Shown piece by piece: positions 1-6,329 of a DNA stretch of 21,678 nucleotides. Origin of the DNA: JBBSJV01 sp038256935 (GTDB taxonomy: Bacteria > Patescibacteriota > JACMRA01); assembly GCA_038256935.1 (NCBI GenBank), contig JBBSJV010000012.1, forward strand, positions 1-21,678, written 5' to 3'. The notes beneath the pieces are model-generated. The model did no database searches, was not told the origin of the DNA, and worked only from the letters and a program-made list of their open reading frames with translations. Numbering within the stretch: position 1 is the first letter of the stretch; each line of letters begins with the position of its first letter. Position numbers and translations under genes: made by a program.

Positions 1-2
1 CA

Positions 3-566
3 GAGTTTATAAGCCTGAATAAACCCACTCATTTAGTTGACCTTGGTGCAGGTTCTGGAATTATTGGTTTAAGTCTAGTTAGTTTGTTTGAAAATGTTAT
101 TTTGGTGGAAAATTCTGTAGCTGCTATGAAAATAATCAAAAAAAACTGCTCGGCTTTAAAAATAAAAAATGTAGACCTTGTTAATTCCGACTGGCTAGAT
201 CGTATCGATAAAAAGTTGTTATCTGTTGATTCATGGATCTTGATAAGCAATCCTCCATACGTACCGGCACTTGATAAAAAAATGAAGCAAGAGTTTAAAG
301 TAACTTATGAACCTGAAGAGGCTATATACTCTGGTCTAGAAGGACTTGATGATTTTAATACAATACTAGAGCAACTACATCAAAAAGTCTCTCAAAACAT
401 GATTTTACCACCTCAAATTGCTATTTTTGAACTAGATCCTAGAAATATTAACCAAGGTGAAAAACTTTATAATCAAAAATTTGAAGGTTATGAAACTAAA
501 ATTTATAAAGACCCGGGTGGTTTTGACCGCTTATTAGTCTGTAAACAGTTGACAATGGTTAACTAA
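3..566 (+). CDS. prmC: Release factor glutamine methyltransferase PrmC/HemK, 5' end outside window
   Basis: This is a partial gene: the frame is open from base 3 and the start lies before the window, so about 187 C-terminal residues are visible. Family members methylate the glutamine of the GGQ motif in peptide-chain release factors, using S-adenosylmethionine. The fragment shows the SAM-binding motif LVDLGAGSGIIGLSL at fragment residues 11-25 and the substrate-binding NPPY motif at residues 83-86 (bases 249-260). Later acidic and FELDPRN-like segments fit the end of the fold. By family length, roughly the first 90-100 residues (the N-terminal helical domain) are missing. It ends with TAA, and the jag-like gene follows after 25 bases on the same strand. 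An RNA or DNA N6-methylase is less likely, because the motif order and C-terminus fit PrmC. Confidence 0.9.
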   Translation, partial: EFISLNKPTHLVDLGAGSGIIGLSLVSLFENVILVENSVAAMKIIKKNCSALKIKNVDLVNSDWLDRIDKKLLSVDSWILISNPPYVPALDKKMKQEFKVTYEPEEAIYSGLEGLDDFNTILEQLHQKVSQNMILPPQIAIFELDPRNINQGEKLYNQKFEGYETKIYKDPGGFDRLLVCKQLTMVN

Positions 567-591
567 ATGAGCAAACTAGTATATAACTCTT

Positions 592-1110
592 ATGCAAACA
601 GAATTACAAAATTCTATAGAGAAAGTCATGGATCAGGTTTTACCGACCCTTTTTAAAGAATATAGTTTAGAATTTCAAAAAGAAGCTGATCAGTGGCGAA
701 TAATTATTCAAACAATCACCCCAAACCCTGATCTTGAAGAAGAAAGCAGAGATATTATACATTCACTTCAACACTATATTCGCATCTACATCCATAAATT
801 ATACCCACAAGACAGAACCCACTTCTTAATCGATATCGATGGGTATAGAGTGGCTAGAGAAAAAAAGATTAAAGCTAAAATTCCTACAATTGCAGAAGAG
901 AGGGTTTTAATTGAGGGTAAAACTGTAGTCCTTATAGGGCTTTCCAGTTACGAGAGAATGATAATTCACAACATTTTAGATGGAATCAAAGGAATAAGTA
1001 CCAATAGCGTAGGTTTTGGCAACCAAAGAAAATTACTTATCATGCCAAACTCTGAGACAGGAGCAGCTAGCATGGATAACTCTTTAATAATTAATATTGA
1101 TAAGATTTAG
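592..1110 (+). CDS. jag: Jag-like KH/R3H-domain RNA-binding protein
   Basis: The 172-residue protein has two parts. Residues about 1-92 look like the KH-type half seen in Jag/SpoIIIJ-associated proteins, with the run LIDIDGYRVAREKKI at 79-93. Residues about 95-155 form an R3H domain, with the Arg-x3-His signature at R122 and H126 inside SSYERMIIHNILD, followed by the typical ISTNSVGFGNQRKLLIMP. R3H domains bind single-stranded nucleic acid, and Jag/EloR/KhpB proteins influence cell elongation in Firmicutes. No membrane segment is seen. In many bacteria jag follows yidC near the chromosomal origin; here it follows prmC, about 1.8 kb from a candidate origin. There is no clear ribosome binding site, and an in-frame TAG at 577-579 limits the start. 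The family call is sound; the cellular role is inferred. Confidence 0.8.
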   Translation: MQTELQNSIEKVMDQVLPTLFKEYSLEFQKEADQWRIIIQTITPNPDLEEESRDIIHSLQHYIRIYIHKLYPQDRTHFLIDIDGYRVAREKKIKAKIPTIAEERVLIEGKTVVLIGLSSYERMIIHNILDGIKGISTNSVGFGNQRKLLIMPNSETGAASMDNSLIINIDKI

Positions 1111-1212
1111 TTTTCTTTTTTGAATAAATCAAGCTTACGGACCGTTTTATAAAGTTATAATCATAATTGATGTGATCTTGAAGCGAAGCTGAGAAAACAT
1201 TGTGTTGGCTAA

Positions 1213-1241
1213 TTTGTAGTGTTAAATTTTTAAAGTATAAA
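1213..1241 (+). promoter_or_regulatory. Possible promoter for the structured RNA
   Basis: TTTGTA (1213-1218) and TATAAA (1236-1241) are separated by 17 bases. The expected transcription start near 1248-1250 falls just before the first helix of the long hairpin that begins at 1253. The -35 match is weak, so this is suggestive only. Confidence 0.35.
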
Positions 1242-1252
1242 CTTCTTAATCA

Positions 1253-1434
1253 TTAAGGTTTAGACTGGTTAAATCATATAGCCAATCCTAATATGACTTA
1301 GACAACGCAGACCACAGCTGTTTGAGCAATATTATTGATAAATTAAGTATTAAAAGGCTTACGAGTTCTGTGAACAAGTGTCTAGGTTAGATGGGGATTG
1401 GCTATATCGTAAAGTCTATACTTATCGGCCTTAA
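1253..1434 (+). ncRNA. Candidate structured RNA, long bulged hairpin, family unknown
   Basis: The 503-base gap 1111-1613 between convergent jag and recA holds no convincing ORF, but it contains a nested set of inverted segments: 1253-1258 with 1429-1434, 1261-1266 with 1413-1418, a perfect 12-bp pair 1276-1287 with 1396-1407 (ATATAGCCAATC and its complement), 1288-1291 with 1387-1390, 1297-1304 with 1379-1386, and 1313-1317 with 1368-1372. That is about 41 pairs in one elongated, interrupted stem, in the style of 6S RNA. The pair U1298-G1385 is a wobble on the plus strand and would be an A-C mismatch if the minus strand were transcribed, so plus transcription is favoured. I see no tmRNA, RNase P RNA or SRP RNA hallmarks. 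A DNA-level inverted repeat or degraded mobile element is the alternative. No clear terminator follows. Confidence 0.4.
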
Positions 1435-1586
1435 AGATATTAGATTTATTAACCTAATAACACCATGGGATATCTGGCTTTACTGAATATGACAGTTTAT
1501 AGGTTTTATAAGGAGTATCAAAAAATAATTTAAAATCAGTATTGATAGTATTTTCAAAATTAAAAAATAACTAACACATTAAAATT

Positions 1587-1610
1587 GATTCGAAACTAGA
1601 ATTTCAAATC
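1587..1610 (-). terminator. Possible recA terminator hairpin
   Basis: On the minus strand just after the recA stop, GATTTGAAA (1610-1602) and TTTCGAATC (1595-1587) pair over 9 bp with one wobble and a 6-base loop, followed by AATTTTAAT. The stem is AT-rich and the U-tract is short, so it is a modest candidate. Confidence 0.45.
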
Positions 1611-1613
1611 AGT

Positions 1614-2729
1614 TTATTCTTCTGTTGTATCAACCTCTTCATCTGATGATGCTGTAGCAATCTCTTGTACGTAACCTTTATTTAAGCTTTCTTTAAATTT
1701 CTCTAGAACTGCTTTTTCAGCCTCATCCATTAATTCAATGTTAGCGTATAAATGTTTCTTAGCATTTTCTCTACCAACTCCTAATTTAATAGGTTCACCT
1801 TTAGTTTGCTTTAAAGTGTAGGTATTTCCAGTTTTTTCGATGATTCCATAACTAGTACCAATATCAATGATTTCTCCAGCTCTACTAAAGACACCAGGCT
1901 CATCAAAAACCATATCAAATTCTACTACCTTAAACGGAGCAGCTAACTTGTTTTTAACGACCTTAACTCTGATTCTTACCCCTACTACATCAGTTCCAGA
2001 TTTCAAATTACCAACTTTTCTGATTTCAAATCTTTGAGAAGAGTAAAATTTAAGGGCTTGACCACCTGTTGTAGTCTCAGGATTGCCAAAGGTGACACCA
2101 ATTTTAAGTCTTAATTGATTGATAAAGATGACTACTGTATTGGATTTAGAGATGATACCTGTAAGCTTTCTAAGGGCTTGACTCATGAGTCTTGCTTGTA
2201 CACCCATGCTACTATCTCCCATATCACCTTCAAGCTCAGCTCTAGGTACCAAAGCTGCTACAGAATCAACCACAATTACATCAAAAGCGTTGGATCTGAC
2301 AAGGTTATCAACTATTTCCAAAGCTTCTTCTCCATTTGATGGTTGAGAAATATAAAGGTCTTCAAGATTTACTCCAAAAGCTTTTGCTCTAGCTGGGTCT
2401 AAAGCATGCTCAGCATCGATAAAAGCAGCAATGCCACCTTCTTTTTGCACTGTTGCAATAGAAGATAAGGCAAGAGATGTCTTACCACTAGCTTCAGGAC
2501 CATAGATTTCTACAATTCTACCTTTTGGTAAGCCTCCAATTCCTGTGGCCAAATCCACTGAAAGTGATCCAGTCGGAACTACTGAAACGTTTTGATTGGC
2601 AACTTCTCCTAGTTTCATAATTGAGCCTTGTCCAAATGTTCCTCTGATTTGACTAATGGCTAAATCTGCCATTTTACGTCTATCTCCTGTGTCTGGGTTC
2701 AATACCTTTGTTGCTACTTTTTTGGCCAT
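1614..2729 (-). CDS. recA: RecA recombinase
   Basis: The protein has 371 residues, slightly longer than most RecA proteins. It forms ATP-dependent filaments on single-stranded DNA, drives strand exchange and triggers the SOS response where LexA exists. Landmarks are Walker A GPEASGKT at residues 77-84, Walker B VIVVD at 151-155 and loop L2 with FINQLRLKIGVTFGNPETTT around 202-221, then the C-terminal domain and an acidic tail ending in EEVDTTEE. The start ATG is followed by the Lys-rich N-terminus usual for the family. It is transcribed leftward, away from the candidate origin at its 5' side. A TTGACA lies upstream on the minus strand at 2794-2789, but no good -10 at normal spacing is obvious. 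I found neither a Gram-positive nor an E. coli type LexA box in the upstream gap. Confidence 0.98.
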   Translation of the reverse strand: MAKKVATKVLNPDTGDRRKMADLAISQIRGTFGQGSIMKLGEVANQNVSVVPTGSLSVDLATGIGGLPKGRIVEIYGPEASGKTSLALSSIATVQKEGGIAAFIDAEHALDPARAKAFGVNLEDLYISQPSNGEEALEIVDNLVRSNAFDVIVVDSVAALVPRAELEGDMGDSSMGVQARLMSQALRKLTGIISKSNTVVIFINQLRLKIGVTFGNPETTTGGQALKFYSSQRFEIRKVGNLKSGTDVVGVRIRVKVVKNKLAAPFKVVEFDMVFDEPGVFSRAGEIIDIGTSYGIIEKTGNTYTLKQTKGEPIKLGVGRENAKKHLYANIELMDEAEKAVLEKFKESLNKGYVQEIATASSDEEVDTTEE

Positions 2730-2815
2730 ATTAATAATTTGATAATGATTTGTATTTACAATAGGATGTTTAACCTAGATTAAGATGTTGTCAATGATTA
2801 ATGATGAATATACAT

Positions 2816-3093
2816 TTATGTACAATGCAGTAACTATTATGCCTATTAACACCTCTCCTATTAAATATATTTAAATATATAGTATTAATAGTAAGTCTTG
2901 TGGATAAGTAGCTAACAACCGTTTAATCCTTATCTATAAAAGACTAAAAGTCAGCAGCTATAAGCACAGGGTGTTTATAACAAGTGCGCAACTGTTTACA
3001 ACAAAAGAGAAAAAACTCTTAATGATAATTAATTCGATTAATCTTGTTGATAACCCTATGTCTAAATCAATGAATATCAATAACTTATACACA
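2816..3093. other. Candidate chromosomal replication origin (oriC)
   Basis: The 328-base gap 2730-3057 between divergent genes has four DnaA-box-like 9-mers: perfect TTATCCACA on the minus strand (2907-2899), TTATCAACA on the minus strand (3053-3045), TTATACACA on the plus strand (3085-3093, just inside the next gene), and a one-mismatch TTATGTACA (2816-2824). Next to the perfect box, reading along the minus strand, come AGAC, the triplets TTA-CTA-TTA-ATA-CTA (2894-2880), and then an AT-only tract containing TTAAATATAT twice in tandem (2861-2880). Box, triplet array and AT tract in this order match the bacterial basal unwinding system (DnaA-trio plus unwinding region). No dnaA or dnaN gene lies in the window; recA diverges to the left, and gyrB and jag are nearby. 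Inferred, not proven. Confidence 0.5.
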
Positions 3094-4164
3094 GCTTTCA
3101 AAAAAATATTAATTTTGCTAGTGTTCTTGGCTTTTTTGTCTCTAAATCAATCTTTAGGGGTCCAAGCAAGTACAGATGTTTATAATAAAGACCTGGTACT
3201 TAGAGATAGTGATATCTTTTCATTACCTGTAAGTTTTGCCTCTCCAGAGTTGATTCAAAGTTTTCTAGAAAGTAAGGGTAGTGTGTTAGCTACAGAAACA
3301 GTTACTTTACAGTTCCAAAAAGATGGATCATTTTACAGATTAGACACTACTACAAGCTTTACACCTTCTACGACTTATTTAGCTTCAGAAGGAACAACGG
3401 TAAGCTTTGCCAATTTTGTTTGGTTACTTTCAAGAACCGGCTTAGGGTCAGGTTGCTCAAGCACATTTTCAGATTTATGTTATGATAACGCAGTTAATCC
3501 AATAAATCCAGGTTTTGTTCTTGGGGTTATTCAAAAAGAGTCTGGCTTAGTCTACGGAAGCTGTGCTCAAGTAAACGCAGATACAAACTCTGGCTGCTTT
3601 TATACAAATTTATACAATCAAAGCCCTGCTACTCGAAGTCATTATCTACTTGCAGGCAGAAAAGAAAGAGCCACTGGATATTACTGTTTTGAAACACTTG
3701 ATAAAACTAAGGGTTGCTGGGATGAAAACCCGAGTTGGAAATACAATAAGGGACTTTTTCAACAAGTTTATCATATGGTTAGAAGGACAATGGTCTTGGA
3801 GAAAACCTGTATTAGAGGAGATCAAACTACGTTTGTAAATTATAGAGGACAGCATAAAGTCGGTGTGACAATGTTAATTGGTAGCCTACAATCTAGTTCA
3901 GCTGGGCAATTTGTAGCTAATAACTGGGTTGGAGCTACTGGAAATGTACGCTGGATTGGCCCCGAAGGCGCAACTATCTTCAGTGAACCCGTAGGTGGAA
4001 CCCCAGTTGTCTTTAGTAACGGAATTACTTGTGCCCTTTATATATACACACCTCATGTTTCTGATCTATTGTGGAGAGTGATGAGAGATATTGGGGCTTT
4101 AGTTGACTTTCGAGACACCTATAACTTGCCAGCAGACTACAAACCGAGGGATCTTATAAGATAA
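3058..4164 (+). CDS. Secreted Cys-rich lysozyme/transglycosylase-like protein
   Basis: I chose ATG 3058 (368 residues) over the upstream GTG at 2971 because it gives a clean signal peptide: a basic start, a hydrophobic core at about residues 17-33 and a likely cut after GVQA near residue 37. The mature part has NPGFVLGVIQKESGLVYG around residues 150-167, resembling the catalytic-glutamate region of lytic transglycosylases and lysozymes (candidate E161), and a C-terminal ALYIYTPHV motif seen in some secreted cell-wall proteins. Eight cysteines (about residues 133, 141, 169, 180, 210, 220, 251, 325) could form four disulfides, which fits an extracytoplasmic location. The likely role is peptidoglycan cleavage or remodelling. 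It is followed by another lysozyme-like gene. The exact family is uncertain; only the fold-type resemblance supports the function. Confidence 0.55.
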   Translation: MSKSMNINNLYTAFKKILILLVFLAFLSLNQSLGVQASTDVYNKDLVLRDSDIFSLPVSFASPELIQSFLESKGSVLATETVTLQFQKDGSFYRLDTTTSFTPSTTYLASEGTTVSFANFVWLLSRTGLGSGCSSTFSDLCYDNAVNPINPGFVLGVIQKESGLVYGSCAQVNADTNSGCFYTNLYNQSPATRSHYLLAGRKERATGYYCFETLDKTKGCWDENPSWKYNKGLFQQVYHMVRRTMVLEKTCIRGDQTTFVNYRGQHKVGVTMLIGSLQSSSAGQFVANNWVGATGNVRWIGPEGATIFSEPVGGTPVVFSNGITCALYIYTPHVSDLLWRVMRDIGALVDFRDTYNLPADYKPRDLIR

Positions 4165-4229
4165 GTTATAGGTTTAAAATAGAATCGTCATTAGTTTTTC
4201 TCATTAATATAGGATAATCAACCTATCTC

Positions 4230-4258
4230 TTTACAATTTTGTTTTTTTGCTGTATAAA
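4230..4258 (+). promoter_or_regulatory. Promoter for the second lysozyme-like gene
   Basis: TTTACA (4230-4235) and TATAAA (4253-4258) are 17 bases apart, a near-consensus housekeeping promoter. The start would be near 4265, giving a leader of about 66 bases that includes a GC-rich patch (4311-4325), unusual for this AT-rich DNA, just before the ATG at 4332. Confidence 0.6.
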
Positions 4259-4331
4259 TAAGAAACAGTGGTATTTTTACGTTTGGAGGATGGCTTTTTA
4301 AGTAAAGTTCAGGGTCGCCGCCTGCACTAAT

Positions 4332-5018
4332 ATGTTACAATTAGTTTCAATAATAGTCAGCATTAGTCTGATTAACATTAGCCTACCGTTTCAACAACAG
4401 TATGGATTCAGTTTTGATCGAACCCAAGATTATTCTTATGTGGATATGTCTTTTGATGATCAATACCAAAGTTATGCTTATAATACTGCGGTAGTAGTAC
4501 CTGCAAATATTGAGTATCAACAAGAACTTCAAAGAGAAGCCCAAGAAGCCGCTCAAAAACAAGCACAATTAGAAGCTCAGAGACAAGCTCAACTAGCCCA
4601 GCAAAGAGCAATTCAAGTTAAACAAGTAAATAAACCTGTCCCCAAGCCATCAAGGTCTGGCTTAGCTTCTACTCCACCAGCTCCAAGTAATGTCTCAGCA
4701 GCATATTCACTTTCCAGAGTTCATTACTGGTCAGGTGTTTATGGAGTAAATCCACTGCTTACAACTGAGATTGCTTACTGTGAAAGCGGTATGAGAGCCG
4801 ATGCATCTGGAGGCGGGGGGAAATATTTAGGAATATTCCAACAACACAGAGATTATTTTGCAGCTCGTGCAGCTAGAGTTGGGATTGTAAACGCAAACCC
4901 TTTTAATCCAGATCATAACGCCAAAGTCAGCTTATCTATGATGTCATCAGAAGCGGCAGTTAGAAGTAATTGGCCTAGTTGCGGGAAAAGAGCTTTAGCA
5001 AAATTCAGTTTTAGATAG
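4332..5018 (+). CDS. Secreted coiled-coil protein with lysozyme/Rpf-like C-terminal domain
   Basis: The protein has 228 residues: a hydrophobic N-terminus (residues 1-19, probable signal peptide), a Tyr/Asp-rich stretch, a Gln/Ala/Glu-rich coiled coil at about 60-97, a Pro/Ser linker to about 122, and a C-terminal domain from 124. That domain reads YGVNPLLTTEIAYCESGMR, with candidate catalytic E151, then YLGIFQQHRDYF, and later NWPSCG. The CES...GIFQ...W..CG layout is that of resuscitation-promoting-factor and transglycosylase-like muralytic domains, and C150 with C217 may form a disulfide. The likely role is peptidoglycan cleavage at the cell surface. The N-terminus lacks the usual basic residues. 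The frame stays open upstream to a TAA at 4299-4301, but no start codon lies between, so ATG 4332 is used. It has its own promoter. Confidence 0.65.
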   Translation: MLQLVSIIVSISLINISLPFQQQYGFSFDRTQDYSYVDMSFDDQYQSYAYNTAVVVPANIEYQQELQREAQEAAQKQAQLEAQRQAQLAQQRAIQVKQVNKPVPKPSRSGLASTPPAPSNVSAAYSLSRVHYWSGVYGVNPLLTTEIAYCESGMRADASGGGGKYLGIFQQHRDYFAARAARVGIVNANPFNPDHNAKVSLSMMSSEAAVRSNWPSCGKRALAKFSFR

Positions 5019-5091
5019 ACTTAGATCAATAAATGATTTAAATAGATTTGACATATATCTGGTATTAAAGCCATATTTAATAAAATATTGT

Positions 5092-5712
5092 ATGTCACAA
5101 ACTAACTCAACACTACACAAAGAAAGGACTTTTGTAATGATCAAACCTGACGGAGTCCAAAGAAGCTTAATCGGAGATGTCATCAGCAGATTAGAAAGAT
5201 CCGGTCTAAAACTTATTGCGGTTAAAATGATAGTTCCAAGCCAAGACAAACTATCTACTCACTATTCTAAAAATGATGAATGGTATTTATCAAAAGGAGA
5301 AAAGATTGTAGCAGGTATGCAATCTAGAGGCGAAGAAGCTACAAAACCAGCTATTGAATACGGAAAAGACATCATCAGAGCTCTTCTTGACTATATGTCA
5401 TCAGGTCCAGCTATCTTGATGGTTTGGGAGGGAAATATGGCTATGACAATTGTCAAAAAACTTGTCGGTGGCACTGAACCTACAACTTCAGACGTTGGTA
5501 CAATAAGAGGTGACTACTCTCTTGATTCTTACGAGATGAGTAATGTTGATGGAAGAGCAGTTAGAAACCTTATGCACTGCACTGATCCAGCTGATGGTAT
5601 TGATGAAGCCAAAAGAGAGATCGATATCTGGTTTGATCAAGATGAGCTAGTAAACTACAGACATATTCAAGAATCTATCCTATATGATAGATCAATCAAT
5701 GGAATCGTCTAG
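5092..5712 (+). CDS. ndk: Nucleoside diphosphate kinase, long form
   Basis: It transfers phosphate from ATP to other nucleoside diphosphates through a phosphohistidine, balancing NTP and dNTP pools in the cytoplasm. Visible motifs are FVMIKPDGV (residues 14-22), YMSSGPAILMVWEG (101-114), GTIRGDYS (136-143) and the active-site NLMHCTDP with H162; the usual form is NxxHGSDS, so the residues after His are altered. At 206 residues it is much longer than the usual 135-150. The extra length lies mainly between about residues 55 and 98 and in a C-terminal extension after 168. It stands alone, with a TTGACA at 5048-5053, no clear ribosome binding site and a strong terminator after it. Confidence 0.93.
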   Translation: MSQTNSTLHKERTFVMIKPDGVQRSLIGDVISRLERSGLKLIAVKMIVPSQDKLSTHYSKNDEWYLSKGEKIVAGMQSRGEEATKPAIEYGKDIIRALLDYMSSGPAILMVWEGNMAMTIVKKLVGGTEPTTSDVGTIRGDYSLDSYEMSNVDGRAVRNLMHCTDPADGIDEAKREIDIWFDQDELVNYRHIQESILYDRSINGIV

Positions 5713-5736
5713 TGCTTTTAAATTATTAAAAATATT

Positions 5737-5763
5737 ACCCAGTTGAAATATACTGGGTTTTTG
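5737..5763 (+). terminator. Rho-independent terminator of ndk
   Basis: A 6-bp stem ACCCAG (5737-5742) and CTGGGT (5753-5758) with a 10-base loop is followed at once by a T-run. It lies 25 bases after the ndk stop. Confidence 0.8.
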
Positions 5764-5780
5764 ATATTCTAATACAAATT

Positions 5781-6323
5781 TTATAAGTTAAACTCAGCTT
5801 TTAAAAGTTTTTTACAGAGATGAAAACTTTCAGAGTTTAAATCAGAAGGCAAACCTTCAGTTAGCTGAACATGAGAGTCTGAACGCGGGTGAATATCCTG
5901 CCTGTCAAAACTTATTACCTCGAAATTAAATAATTTATCATACAAAACTGCTGCCTCAACTTCTACTTTTTGGCGGCGGCAGTTATCACAAAATATAATA
6001 ATTTTATCTTCCTTTTTAATATACTTACGGCTGGCTAAAGCCCCAATAACTAAGTGTTCATAAGTTTTTTGTGAAAAAGTTTCCAAAACCAGTCTATTAT
6101 TAAATGGTTTAAAAAAGCTTTCCTGCATGCTGTAAGCTTCGGAGGTGGTATACTCTGAATAAGTATAGCCACCGCTTAAAACTATTTTATCAATGTGGTC
6201 TAAATTTTTGTTTAAATAATCAACACATTTTTAATAGAAATTGTTAAGCCCAACCATTTCAGTTTCGCTTCTTATATTTTGATCAATTACTCCGTATCCG
6301 CATAAAATTGCAATTGTAGTCAT
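5781..6323 (-). pseudogene. DUF218/YdcF-like protein gene interrupted by an in-frame TAA
   Basis: On the minus strand a frame starts at ATG 6323-6321, six bases after the gyrB stop. It reads MTTIAILCGYGVID and onward for 30 codons, hits TAA at 6233-6231, and continues in the same frame without another stop to TAA at 5783-5781 (180 codons in all). Across the break the reading is that of one DUF218/YdcF-type protein: a first strand IAILCGYGVID, then KIVLSGGYT (SGG at positions 50-52), TTSEAYSMQ, and an acidic, substrate-pocket-like remainder. YdcF/SanA/ElyC-type proteins are poorly understood and linked to the envelope. A restart at ATG 6128 would give only the C-terminal 115 residues and lose the SGG motif. 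Options are a true nonsense mutation, a sequencing error, or readthrough. The family call is moderate. Confidence 0.65.
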
Positions 6324-6329
6324 ATACTA

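Noticed and set aside
1391..1486. Small plus-strand ORF of 31 codons in the jag-recA gap
   Set aside because: It overlaps the paired region, has no ribosome binding site and shows no recognisable motif.
2971..3057. GTG 2971 as the start of the secreted protein
   Set aside because: It would add 29 residues before a well-formed signal peptide and run through a DnaA box region.
4261..4331. Leader of the lysozyme-like gene as a c-di-AMP (ydaO) or other riboswitch
   Set aside because: It is a cell-wall enzyme leader with a GC-rich patch, but it is too short and lacks the conserved riboswitch segments.
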